Source: Pseudomonas sessilinigenes (GTDB lineage Bacteria > Pseudomonadota > Gammaproteobacteria > Pseudomonadales > Pseudomonadaceae). Taken from it: DNA of 64,000 nucleotides. This document shows positions 47,468 through 56,819 of the stretch, piece by piece (position 1 is the stretch's first letter; each line of letters starts with the position of its first letter). Where the stretch lies: assembly GCF_003850565.1 (NCBI RefSeq), contig NZ_CP027706.1, forward strand, positions 868,001 through 932,000. Reading direction: 5' to 3'. Made by a program: the position numbers and the translations under genes. The notes under the pieces are model-generated. The model was not told the origin of the DNA, searched no databases, and saw only the letters and a program-made list of their open reading frames with translations.

Positions 47468-47483
47468 TCAGCGATTGCGCTAT

Positions 47484-47546
47484 GAGGTTGGTTGCTTGCC
47501 ATGCGTCAGCGGTTTTTCCGCCGGCGTATGGCAGGCTTCCAGCCTC
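47484..47546 (+). promoter_or_regulatory. Long stem between rpsO and pnp, likely RNase III site
   Basis: GAGGTTGG...TGCCATGCG pairs with CGTATGGCA...CCAGCCTC over about 22 positions with three G-U pairs and one two-base bulge. The top is GCGG-TTTTT-CCGC. In E. coli RNase III cuts a similar stem upstream of pnp, and PNPase then represses its own synthesis. Confidence 0.7.
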
Positions 47547-47665
47547 AAGTTTTATCTGGGCTGTAGTTTTACCTGGACAATAAAGGCTGGGCCGATTCCC
47601 ACCGTTGCCCAAGAATTTCGCAAGAACACAAGTTTCCCCAAGAGCCACAAAGAAGGTAGGACACC

Positions 47666-49771
47666 GTGAACCCGGTAATCAAGAAATTCCAGTTCGGTCA
47701 GTCGACCGTCACTCTCGAGACTGGCCGTATCGCCCGTCAGGCCTCCGGCGCAGTATTGGTCACCGTTGACGACGACGTCAGCGTATTGGTGACCGTAGTC
47801 GGTGCCAAGCAAGCCGATCCAGGCAAAGGCTTCTTCCCTCTGTCTGTCCACTACCAGGAAAAAACCTACGCCGCCGGCAAGATCCCTGGTGGTTTCTTCA
47901 AGCGTGAAGGCCGTCCTTCCGAGAAAGAAACCCTGACCTCGCGTCTGATCGACCGCCCGATCCGCCCTCTGTTCCCAGAAGGCTTCATGAACGAAGTGCA
48001 GGTTGTCTGCACCGTGGTTTCCACCAGCAAGAAGACCGATCCGGACATCGCTGCGATGATCGGTACCTCTGCTGCCCTGGCCATCTCCGGCATTCCTTTC
48101 GACGGCCCGATCGGCGCTGCCCGCGTCGCTTTCCACGAAAGCACCGGCTACCTGCTGAACCCAACCTACGAGCAACTGGCTGCTTCGAGCCTGGACATGG
48201 TCGTAGCCGGTACCGAAGAAGCGGTACTGATGGTTGAGTCCGAAGCCAAGGAACTGACCGAAGACCAGATGCTGGGCGCCGTGCTGTTCGCCCACGACGA
48301 ATTCCAATCGGTGATCAAGGCCGTCAAGGAACTGGCCGCCGAAGCCGCCAAGCCAACTTGGGACTGGGCGCCTGCCGCCGAAGCCACCGAGCTGCTGGGT
48401 GCCATCCGCGCCGAGTTCGGCGACGCCATCTCCCAGGCCTACACCATCACCGTCAAGGCCGACCGTTATGCCCGCCTGGGCGAGCTGAAGGACCAAGTGG
48501 TCGCCAAGCTCTCCGGCGAAGAAGGCCAGCCATCGGCTTCCGACGTCAAGGCCGCTTTCGGTGAGATCGAATACCGCACCGTTCGCGAAAACATCGTTAA
48601 CGGCAAGCCACGTATCGACGGCCGCGACACTCGTACCGTACGTCCTCTGAATATCGAAGTTGGCGTCCTGGCCAAGACCCACGGTTCGGCCCTGTTCACC
48701 CGTGGCGAAACCCAGGCCCTGGTCGTTGCGACCCTGGGTACTGCCCGTGACGCACAGCTGCTGGACACCCTGGAAGGCGAGAAGAAAGACCCCTTCATGC
48801 TGCACTACAACTTCCCACCGTTCTCGGTAGGCGAATGTGGTCGCATGGGTGGTGCTGGTCGTCGTGAAATCGGTCACGGCCGCCTGGCCCGTCGTTCCGT
48901 CCAGGCCATGCTGCCGGACACCGACTCGTTCCCTTACACCATCCGCGTAGTATCGGAAATCACCGAATCCAACGGCTCCAGCTCCATGGCTTCGGTCTGC
49001 GGTGCTTCCCTGGCCCTGATGGACGCCGGTGTACCGATGAAGGCTCCGGTTGCCGGTATCGCCATGGGTCTGGTGAAGGAAGGCGAGAAGTTCGCCGTCC
49101 TGACCGACATCCTGGGTGACGAAGACCACCTGGGCGACATGGACTTCAAAGTAGCCGGTACCGCCAAGGGTGTGACCGCGCTGCAGATGGACATCAAGAT
49201 CAAGGGCATCACCGAAGAAATCATGGAGATCGCCCTGGGCCAGGCCCTGGAAGCTCGCCTGAACATCCTCGGCCAGATGAACCAAGTGATCGGCCAGTCG
49301 CGTACCGAGCTGTCGGCCAATGCTCCGACCATGATCGCGATGAAGATCGACACCGACAAGATCCGTGACGTCATCGGTAAAGGCGGCGCCACCATCCGTG
49401 CGATCTGCGAAGAAACCAAGGCTTCGATCGATATCGAAGACGACGGTTCGATCAAGATCTTCGGCGAAACCAAGGAAGCGGCAGAGGCAGCTCGCCAACG
49501 CGTCCTGGGCATCACCGCAGAGGCCGAGATCGGCAAGATCTACGTCGGCAAGGTTGAGCGCATCGTCGACTTCGGCGCCTTCGTCAACATCCTGCCGGGC
49601 AAGGACGGCCTGGTGCACATCTCCATGCTGAGCGACGCTCGCGTAGAGAAAGTCACCGACATCCTGAAAGAAGGCCAGGAAGTGGAAGTGCTGGTACTGG
49701 ACGTGGACAACCGCGGCCGTATCAAGCTGTCCATCAAGGACGTGGCAGCAGCCAAGGCTTCGGGCGTTTAA
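47666..49771 (+). CDS. pnp: Polynucleotide phosphorylase
   Basis: This 701-aa 3'-5' exoribonuclease has two RNase PH domains (about 10-215 and 310-545; [31 protein letters not shown] and [19 protein letters not shown]), a KH domain (about 555-610, [10 protein letters not shown]) and an S1 domain (about 620-690). It acts in mRNA decay, often in the degradosome. The start is GTG 47666 after AAGGTAGG. A terminator follows. Confidence 0.99.
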   Translation: MNPVIKKFQFGQSTVTLETGRIARQASGAVLVTVDDDVSVLVTVVGAKQADPGKGFFPLSVHYQEKTYAAGKIPGGFFKREGRPSEKETLTSRLIDRPIRPLFPEGFMNEVQVVCTVVSTSKKTDPDIAAMIGTSAALAISGIPFDGPIGAARVAFHESTGYLLNPTYEQLAASSLDMVVAGTEEAVLMVESEAKELTEDQMLGAVLFAHDEFQSVIKAVKELAAEAAKPTWDWAPAAEATELLGAIRAEFGDAISQAYTITVKADRYARLGELKDQVVAKLSGEEGQPSASDVKAAFGEIEYRTVRENIVNGKPRIDGRDTRTVRPLNIEVGVLAKTHGSALFTRGETQALVVATLGTARDAQLLDTLEGEKKDPFMLHYNFPPFSVGECGRMGGAGRREIGHGRLARRSVQAMLPDTDSFPYTIRVVSEITESNGSSSMASVCGASLALMDAGVPMKAPVAGIAMGLVKEGEKFAVLTDILGDEDHLGDMDFKVAGTAKGVTALQMDIKIKGITEEIMEIALGQALEARLNILGQMNQVIGQSRTELSANAPTMIAMKIDTDKIRDVIGKGGATIRAICEETKASIDIEDDGSIKIFGETKEAAEAARQRVLGITAEAEIGKIYVGKVERIVDFGAFVNILPGKDGLVHISMLSDARVEKVTDILKEGQEVEVLVLDVDNRGRIKLSIKDVAAAKASGV

Positions 49772-49802
49772 TCTCCCTTTAGCCTCACGCTGAACAAGCA
49801 AG

Positions 49803-49827
49803 CGCCCCGACTGGTTCGGGGCGTTTT
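49803..49827 (+). terminator. Terminator after pnp
   Basis: CGCCCCGA-CTGGT-TCGGGGCG followed by TTTT, 31 bp after the pnp stop. Confidence 0.9.
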
Positions 49828-49899
49828 GCTATCTGCACTTGATATCTCTTTGCCCTCTTGCCTGGCGCGCCCCAGGCGCCGGTGCTAGGTTTAGCCCAC

Positions 49900-49975
49900 G
49901 CCGGTGTAGCTCAGTCGGTAGAGCAGCGCACTCGTAACGCGAAGGTCGCAGGTTCGATTCCTGTCTCCGGCACCA
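49900..49975 (+). tRNA. tRNA-Thr (CGT)
   Basis: The 76-nt cloverleaf GCCGGTG...CTCCGGCACCA has the anticodon loop CTCGTAA, anticodon CGT, reading ACG. The anticodon stem has weak closing pairs (A31-C39, G27-A43). A GCCTGG/CCAGGC inverted repeat lies at 49860-49877 just upstream. The 3' end borders a variable region. Confidence 0.95.
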
Positions 49976-50429
49976 GAGAGCAAGCCAGGGCAGTTCATGA
50001 CTGCCTACGCCCCTAAATGAACACCCTCGAAAGACACCGAACTACAAAACATCACCAGGCCGCTTCAGCCAATATGTCGAGTTCGCAGGTTATATCTAAA
50101 AACCATGCTAAATGGTCGTCATAGCTTGCTCTGTAAGCTCCAGAGCTTTCCTGCTCAATTCAGTTGAGCGCCTTCTAGTTGCCTGTTGAAGTGCGTCTGA
50201 TGTTGCAGATGCCGATAAGCCAGAAACAAATACATCAACTAAGCGTTTGCTTGTACTTAACCGGCATCACGTACTGGGATCCGCAGTTTGTTCAATGCTA
50301 TTGGGTTATGCACTTTGTAGCTCGATGAGCTTTGGACTTGGTTGTTCATGCTCGGGTTGGTCATGAAGTGGATGGTAGCCGCTAGGGGCATTACGCATAA
50401 TGACAGCCAGGAATCATGGAGCGTCCGGT
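49976..50429. other. AT-richer gene-poor stretch behind tRNA-Thr
   Basis: This 454-bp stretch is less GC-rich than the surrounding core genes. No integrase, no second copy of the tRNA 3' end and no terminator were found. A decayed minus-strand frame is described separately. Confidence 0.6.
50108..50391 (-). pseudogene. Possible decayed small gene with one frameshift
   Basis: On the minus strand, a frame from ATG 50391 (or 50364, 50349) encodes MNNQVQSSSSYKVHNPIALN, KLRIPVRDAG, then stops near 50260. The next frame, open to a TAG at 50108-50110, encodes SKRLVDVFVSGLSASATSDA and LQQATRRRSTELSRKALELT and ends EQAMTTI. Both halves look protein-like, with an amphipathic helical end, so a single-base slip may have broken one gene. 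There is no good ribosome site, and the family is not recognised. Confidence 0.3.
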
Positions 50430-50951
50430 GTGAAGAAGTGGAAGTTGGCTGTGTTCGGTGTGGTGTCGCTGTTGCTTGCAGGCTGTGAGAAAGGGCCTTC
50501 CTATGAGTTCGAGGGGCAATACTTCGCCACTGAAGGCGAAGAGTGCGCGACTCCAGTGAGTACGAAAGACCTGGAACACTATCTTCTTGAGATAACCAAA
50601 CAGGTGAGTTGGGGGCGTGTGATGTATTCCGCCACGTTGCCAGCGGCGGCAAACGCCGGGCTGCCTGTTGTCAGTGCGCAAGACGTCTCGCCCAATGATG
50701 ATAATCAGCTCACTTTCAATTTCAGCAAAGCCAGGGTGTACGGGGTTCCTCCAGAGAATCCGGACTTTACTATCGTCGTTACCGTAATCCCCAATCAAAA
50801 CAAGGAAGGGCATCTTTGGCTGATCAAGGAAAAGATGATTATCAACAAGGATGGGGAAGTGAAGGAGGTCGATATCCTTGAGCGTCTGAGAGACCTTATC
50901 GAAGTCGGGCAGGCAGGCGCTTGCTTGAGAAAAGCAGCGGTAACGGGTTGA
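50430..50951 (+). CDS. Hypothetical lipoprotein, 173 aa
   Basis: The start GTG 50430 has GGAG 8 nt upstream. The N terminus MKKWKLAVFGVVSLLLAGCEKG is a lipoprotein signal with the lipobox LAGC, acylated Cys near residue 19. The mature domain holds two more cysteines (GEECATP and GACLRK), probably a disulfide, and a strand-rich stretch DFTIVVTVIPNQNKEGHLWLIKEKMII. I do not recognise the family. It sits alone in a variable island between tRNA-Thr and nadC. Confidence 0.75.
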   Translation: MKKWKLAVFGVVSLLLAGCEKGPSYEFEGQYFATEGEECATPVSTKDLEHYLLEITKQVSWGRVMYSATLPAAANAGLPVVSAQDVSPNDDNQLTFNFSKARVYGVPPENPDFTIVVTVIPNQNKEGHLWLIKEKMIINKDGEVKEVDILERLRDLIEVGQAGACLRKAAVTG

Positions 50952-50971
50952 TTCTTGTGGTCCTGATTGGC

Positions 50972-51090
50972 TAATGCCGATCAGTCAAGACGCTTGTAGG
51001 AGCGAGGCTTGCCCGCGATGCGCGCTACCGTTAACAAGCGTCGACCGGCTGCTCCTAAAGGGGACCACCTCGCTTAACTGACGGGCATTA
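50972..51090. mobile_element. MITE-like imperfect inverted-repeat element (~119 bp)
   Basis: Terminal arms TAATGCC..TCAGT.AAG at 50972-50989 and its complement at 51073-51090 match at 15 of 18 positions. Inside, TAGGAGC (50997-51003) pairs with GCTCCTA (51051-51057). The left half also contains the REP-like core GTAGGAGCGAGGCTTGCCCG. It has no coding capacity. Mobility by a transposase encoded elsewhere is an inference. Confidence 0.55.
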
Positions 51091-51385
51091 CTCTCTTTGA
51101 AACACCGATAGAGCCCATCGCTTTGGCGGGATCTGCGAAATCCTGTTTCGCAAGGTTCTGGTGGGCTGGTGTTTGGCGATGCTCCGCAAAACCTCCGATT
51201 TTTCTGCAATGGGTGCATCAGGTCATATAAATCGTGGGCCAAAGCCCCTATATTCGGTCCCTGTCTGAGTACCAGCATGCTGTTTTCAGATGATCCCGAA
51301 TGGCTCTGCAGGCCGGTTGAATCGAGCGGCCCAGAGATCCCAGCGACCCCGATCCATTTCCATTCCCAAGATCAGAGAGAACGAG
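51091..51385. other. Gene-free stretch before the small acidic protein gene
   Basis: No frame with a ribosome site, RNA gene or terminator was recognised. The sequence is mixed in composition with several short inverted repeats of low weight. Confidence 0.5.
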
Positions 51386-51682
51386 ATGATTCCTAAAGAG
51401 GCAAGAATCGACGTAGCGCTTGAAAGGTACTTGGCTGCCACGCCTTCCTTGCAAGAAGAAATCAGTGCCCTGAGCCCTGAGGAGCAGAAGCAGCAGGCGC
51501 AATGGGCCTTTGAAGACGAGGCGGAGTCTCGCGGCATCGAGCCGTGGGAGCTGGTGCTCGACCTGGTGGCCGAGACACCCGAGGAGCTGAAGGCCATGCG
51601 CCTGGAAGTGCACCAGGAGGTTGCCGAAGCACTGGGCATGGATCTTCAGGACTACCTGGAACTCAACGAAATCGACGATTGA
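51386..51682 (+). CDS. Small acidic hypothetical protein, 98 aa (DUF6388-like)
   Basis: A very acidic, alpha-helical cytoplasmic protein (MIPKEARIDVALERYLAATP ... LGMDLQDYLELNEIDD) without cysteine or membrane segment. I recall similar short proteins in pseudomonads under DUF6388, but the assignment is from memory. GAGAGAACGAG precedes ATG 51386. It converges on nadC with a 63-bp gap. Function is unknown. Confidence 0.75.
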   Translation: MIPKEARIDVALERYLAATPSLQEEISALSPEEQKQQAQWAFEDEAESRGIEPWELVLDLVAETPEELKAMRLEVHQEVAEALGMDLQDYLELNEIDD

Positions 51683-51745
51683 GCATTAGCGGCGACCAGC
51701 TTCAAGAACGCTTCTTGAAGCTTGTCGCCAAGCCCGCCGCCGTTT

Positions 51746-52957
<1,212 letters not shown>

Positions 52958-55186
52958 ATGCACAACGACGGGAATGTAGTGCCTTTGCACAAGGTCGCTA
53001 CAGATCAAGCGACGACCTCGCCGCTCGCCCGCCTGCCGGTGATTCTGCTTCAGGTTCGTGACAAGGCTGCCCAACAATTGCGCCACGGCCTGCAGGAGTT
53101 GTTCGATAACGCCGACGATACCCTGTTCGAGATGGCCGACCGGGCGCAGAACAATGTCGAGCAGAACATCCTGTTCGAGGCCATGCGCGACCTGCGGTTG
53201 AAACGCAAGAGCATCGAGCGCGGCTTCCTCGAGAAGTTCTTCGAGGCCTTTGCTTGCCTGGTCCAGTACGACCCGGCCCAGGTCATCGCCCATGCCGCCT
53301 CCTATGACCCGAACCTGCAGCCGAGCCATGACGACCTGGAAAAAACCGTGGCCGTGGATGCCATGGTGGCCAAGGTGCTCAACCGCAGCGGTTTTGCCCT
53401 GGGCCACCTGAGTACACGCCTGGGGATGCTGCTGGGGCGGCGTCTGGCCGACGCTGAAAACCCCTTGGGGCCCGCCATGCTCTGCGACTACTTCCTGCAG
53501 GCCGGACGCAACCTGGGGGTGGGGATCAAGGTCAAGCTGATCATCCTCAAGCTTTTCGAGCGCTACGTGCTCAGCGATGCCGAACAACTCTATGCCGAGG
53601 CCAATCAACTGCTGATCGCCACCGGCATTCTCCCGGACCTGCTTCCTGCTCCCGCCCGCCGGGCCTCGGACCGTGCCCGGGCCGAGATCCAGAGCGAGGC
53701 CGGGCCAGGCGGGCCAGGCAAGGCCGGGCAGCATCCCTTCGACGAGAGTGTCCAGGAAGTCTTCGCCGCCTTGCAGACGTTGCTGCTCCACGTGCGCGGT
53801 AGCGTGGCGCCGACCCTGGAGGCCAGCGCCGAAACCCAGCCGATCTCCACCCGCGACCTGCTGCGGCTGTTGTCGCATCTGCAGCAATACGTGCCGGCCC
53901 CCAGCGTCCAGGATGACTTCGACCTGCGTAACCAGCTCGAACAGCTGCTGACCCGGGTCAGCGTCAAGAGCGGTAAATCCCGGGTCGTGGATGTGGCCGA
54001 CGAAGATGTGATCAACCTGATCGCCATGCTGTTCGAGTTCATCCTCGATGATCGCAACCTGCCGGATTCGCTCAAGGCGCTGATCGGGCGCTTGCAGATC
54101 CCCATGCTCAAGGTGGCGGTACTGGACAAGAGTTTCTTCAGCCGCGGCAGCCACCCGGCCCGGCGGTTACTCAATGAGATTGCCGCTGCCGCCATGGGCT
54201 GGGGCAGTTGCGATGACCATCAGCGCGACAGCCTGTACCTGCGTATCGAGCAGGTGGTGCAGCGCCTGTTGAGCGAGTTCACCGACGATCCGGCGATCTT
54301 TTCCGAGCTGCTGGCCGACTTCCTGGCCTTTACCGCCGACGAGCGACGTCGAGCCGAACTGCTGGAGCAGCGCACCCGCGACGCCGAAGAAGGTCGCGCC
54401 AAGGCGGAGCTGGCCCGACGCCGGGTGGAGCAGGCGCTCAATACCGCGTTGCTGGGCAAGGTGCTGCCACAGGCAGTGGTGGACTTCGTCCGGGATACCT
54501 GGAGCCAGGTACTGCTGCTCAGCTACCTCAAGCACGGTGACGAGTCGCAGGAATGGCGGGCTGGCGAACACACCATGGAGCAGTTGATCTGGAGCGTGCA
54601 GCGACATGCCCAGCCGGACACCGCCATGCGCTTGCTGGCGGTGGTGCCGGGTTTGCTCAAGGGCCTGCGCGAGGGCTTGAGCGGCGCGGCGTTCGATCCG
54701 TTTGCCGCTAGCGAATTCTTCGCGCAGTTGGAGCTGCTGCACCTGCAGGCCTTCGAGCATCAAGCCCGGGAGGTGCAGCCACAGGTGTCCAGCCTGGCGC
54801 CCACAGGCACGGGAATGGTCGAAGTGGCCCAGGAGATCGTCCTGCCCAGTGCCGAGGAAGGCCCGCTGGAGGCCGCTCCCCTGGCGCTGCCGGCCAATGA
54901 CGCCAGCCTGCAGGTGGTGGATCAGTTGCGCCTGGGGGCCTGGGTCGAGTTCCAGGAGGATGAAGACAGCGTCCTGCGTTGCAAGTTGGCGGCGGTCGTC
55001 CCCCATCCCGTGGCCAAGTATGTGTTCGTCAATCGCACCGGGATGAAGGTGCTGGAGCGCACGCGCATGGGCCTGGCCCTGGAATTTCAGCGTGGTGCGG
55101 TACGTACCCTGGACGACACCCTGTTGTTCGATCGCGCCTTGGAGTCGGTGATTGGCAATCTGCGGCGACTCAATCACGGCAAGTGA
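52958..55186 (+). CDS. DUF1631 family protein, 742 aa
   Basis: A large cytoplasmic, mostly helical protein of a family often mislabelled thymidine phosphorylase. The central part is helical, with a charged coiled-coil stretch near 460-505 (DERRRAELLEQRTRDAEEGRAKAELARRRVEQ). The C-terminal ~90 residues (LRLGAWVEFQEDEDSVLRCKLAAVV ... KYVFVNRTGMKVLERTRMGLAL) look like a small beta-barrel. The same gene precedes ampD in P. aeruginosa. No enzymatic motif is visible and function is unknown. AGGAGG precedes ATG 52958. Confidence 0.85.
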   Translation: MHNDGNVVPLHKVATDQATTSPLARLPVILLQVRDKAAQQLRHGLQELFDNADDTLFEMADRAQNNVEQNILFEAMRDLRLKRKSIERGFLEKFFEAFACLVQYDPAQVIAHAASYDPNLQPSHDDLEKTVAVDAMVAKVLNRSGFALGHLSTRLGMLLGRRLADAENPLGPAMLCDYFLQAGRNLGVGIKVKLIILKLFERYVLSDAEQLYAEANQLLIATGILPDLLPAPARRASDRARAEIQSEAGPGGPGKAGQHPFDESVQEVFAALQTLLLHVRGSVAPTLEASAETQPISTRDLLRLLSHLQQYVPAPSVQDDFDLRNQLEQLLTRVSVKSGKSRVVDVADEDVINLIAMLFEFILDDRNLPDSLKALIGRLQIPMLKVAVLDKSFFSRGSHPARRLLNEIAAAAMGWGSCDDHQRDSLYLRIEQVVQRLLSEFTDDPAIFSELLADFLAFTADERRRAELLEQRTRDAEEGRAKAELARRRVEQALNTALLGKVLPQAVVDFVRDTWSQVLLLSYLKHGDESQEWRAGEHTMEQLIWSVQRHAQPDTAMRLLAVVPGLLKGLREGLSGAAFDPFAASEFFAQLELLHLQAFEHQAREVQPQVSSLAPTGTGMVEVAQEIVLPSAEEGPLEAAPLALPANDASLQVVDQLRLGAWVEFQEDEDSVLRCKLAAVVPHPVAKYVFVNRTGMKVLERTRMGLALEFQRGAVRTLDDTLLFDRALESVIGNLRRLNHGK

Positions 55187-55249
55187 TCGCAACCAGGGTA
55201 GGGATCGCGGCATACTGGGCTTCTCAAGGCTTTAGTTGAAGGAATCGGT

Positions 55250-55810
55250 ATGCGGCTGGACCCTGCCACGGGTTGGTGTCATGGCGTACGTCACTGCCCG
55301 TCACCCAATTTCAATGAGCGTCCGGCAGGCGAGATCTCGCTGCTGGTGATTCATAACATCAGCCTGCCGCCGGGGCAGTTCGGCACCGGTAAGGTGCAGG
55401 AATTCTTCCAGAATCGCCTCGATGTCACGGAGCATCCGTATTTTGCCGGGATCGCCGACTTGCGCGTGTCCGCGCATTTTCTGATCGAGCGTGACGGCGC
55501 AGTCACCCAGTTTGTCTCCTGCCTGGACCGGGCCTGGCATGCCGGGGTGTCGAGTTTCGAAGGGCGCGAGACCTGCAACGACTTTTCCCTGGGCATTGAG
55601 CTCGAAGGCACCGACGAGTTGCCATTCACCGATGCCCAATACCAGGCGTTGAGCCTGTTGACCGGACAATTGCAGGCGGCGTTCAGCGCCATCACGCCAC
55701 ACAGGATTTGTGGCCATAGCGACATAGCGCCCGGACGCAAGACCGATCCGGGCCAGGCTTTCGATTGGGCGCGCTATCGTGTCGCCCTGGAAGAGGGGGA
55801 AGGACCATGA
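55250..55810 (+). CDS. ampD: 1,6-anhydro-N-acetylmuramyl-L-alanine amidase AmpD
   Basis: This 186-aa zinc amidase recycles muropeptides in the cytoplasm and thereby keeps the AmpR-AmpC beta-lactamase response low. Zinc ligands are His35 (VIHNIS), His156 and Asp166 in GHSDIAPGRKTDPG, with Lys164 and Glu117 as the catalytic pair. There is no signal peptide, which fits AmpD rather than periplasmic AmiD types. It overlaps ampE by 4 bp. Confidence 0.96.
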   Translation: MRLDPATGWCHGVRHCPSPNFNERPAGEISLLVIHNISLPPGQFGTGKVQEFFQNRLDVTEHPYFAGIADLRVSAHFLIERDGAVTQFVSCLDRAWHAGVSSFEGRETCNDFSLGIELEGTDELPFTDAQYQALSLLTGQLQAAFSAITPHRICGHSDIAPGRKTDPGQAFDWARYRVALEEGEGP

Positions 55811-56643
55811 GTTTTCTGGTGTTGCTGCTGGCGGTGTGGATCGAGAAGTTCTCGGCCCTGCGCCAGAAAGTGCAGCGCGACGGCTGGTGGCTGACGCGCC
55901 TGGCACGACTGGAGTCGAGTCCGCGCACGGCCGGGCATCCCTGGGGGCAACTGGCGTTGCTGGTGCTGCTGCCGGCGGTGGTGCTCGGCCTGTTGTTGCT
56001 GGTATTGCAACCGCTGGCCTATGGCCTGTTGGCGCTGCCGGTGCACCTGCTGGTGGTGATCTATGCCCTGGGGCGGGGCGACCTGCTGGGTGGCTTGGGT
56101 CCCTTCCGCGATGCCTGGCGACGTGAAGACCTGCAAGCGGCGCTGCATGTGGCCAAGCGCGACCTGGACATCTGCGCCGACTCCGGCGAGCAGTTGCTGG
56201 AACGGGTCCAGGGCCACCTGCTGTGGCAGGCCTACCAGAGTTTCTTCGCGGTGATCTTCTGGTACTTCCTGCTGGGTCCGGTGGCGGCCCTGAGCTATCG
56301 CCTGTTGGCGCTGGCCGCCGAACATGGCAAGAGCCCGGCCCTGGTGGAACGTGCCGCGCAGTTGCGGCATGCCTTCGACTGGCTGCCGGTGCGCCTGTTG
56401 GCGGCGAGTTTCGCCCTGGTGGGCAACTTCGTCGCCGTGGGCCGAGTGATGCTCCACGAGTTGCTCAACTGGCATATCAGTGCCGCACAACTGGTGGAAA
56501 AGGTCGGCCTGGTGGCCGGGGAAATCCCGGCACCGGTCACCGGCCCCGAGGGCATCAACAGCCTGGATCGCATCTGGGAGCTGCTGCTGCGCGCCGCCGT
56601 GCTCTGGTATGCCGGCTTTGCCCTGTACACCGTTCTGCTCTGA
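55807..56643 (+). CDS. ampE: Regulatory signalling membrane protein AmpE
   Basis: This 278-aa inner-membrane protein has about four spans (near 45-80, 150-180, 200-222 and 255-278) and family motifs VWIEKFSALRQKVQRDGWW and RLLAASFALVGNF. It is linked to AmpD in beta-lactamase regulation, but its biochemical role is unsettled. It starts at ATG 55807 inside ampD. Confidence 0.92.
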   Translation: MSFLVLLLAVWIEKFSALRQKVQRDGWWLTRLARLESSPRTAGHPWGQLALLVLLPAVVLGLLLLVLQPLAYGLLALPVHLLVVIYALGRGDLLGGLGPFRDAWRREDLQAALHVAKRDLDICADSGEQLLERVQGHLLWQAYQSFFAVIFWYFLLGPVAALSYRLLALAAEHGKSPALVERAAQLRHAFDWLPVRLLAASFALVGNFVAVGRVMLHELLNWHISAAQLVEKVGLVAGEIPAPVTGPEGINSLDRIWELLLRAAVLWYAGFALYTVLL

Positions 56644-56819
56644 GGCACCTGGCGAGGGAATCCTCCCTCGCCACCCCCAACGGGCTTGGTCCCGGCGCGG
56701 TTAACTTTAAGTTACAAAACCTCCCCCGAAATTACGCTATACAGACGGAGCGCCGAATAGTGGCTATCTGCTGCCTTCGCCTGCCTGCCAATAAAAATAA
56801 AAGAAAGGGAGAATTCTTT

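Noticed and set aside
47552-49801. A 749-codon open frame opposite pnp.
   Set aside because: It is a shadow of pnp codon use. It covers the pnp start and stop without its own signals.
49900-50100. tRNA-Thr as an integration site of a genomic island.
   Set aside because: No duplicated tRNA 3' end and no integrase were found within the following kilobases. The variable stretch is short.
53050-54154. Long frames opposite the DUF1631 gene.
   Set aside because: The sense-strand protein is conserved with a good ribosome site. The antisense frames have shadow composition.
56700-56819. A FliA (sigma-28) promoter upstream of the chemoreceptor gene.
   Set aside because: No TAAAGTTT-N11-GCCGATAA-like match was found; candidate sigma-70 boxes had a 20-nt spacer.
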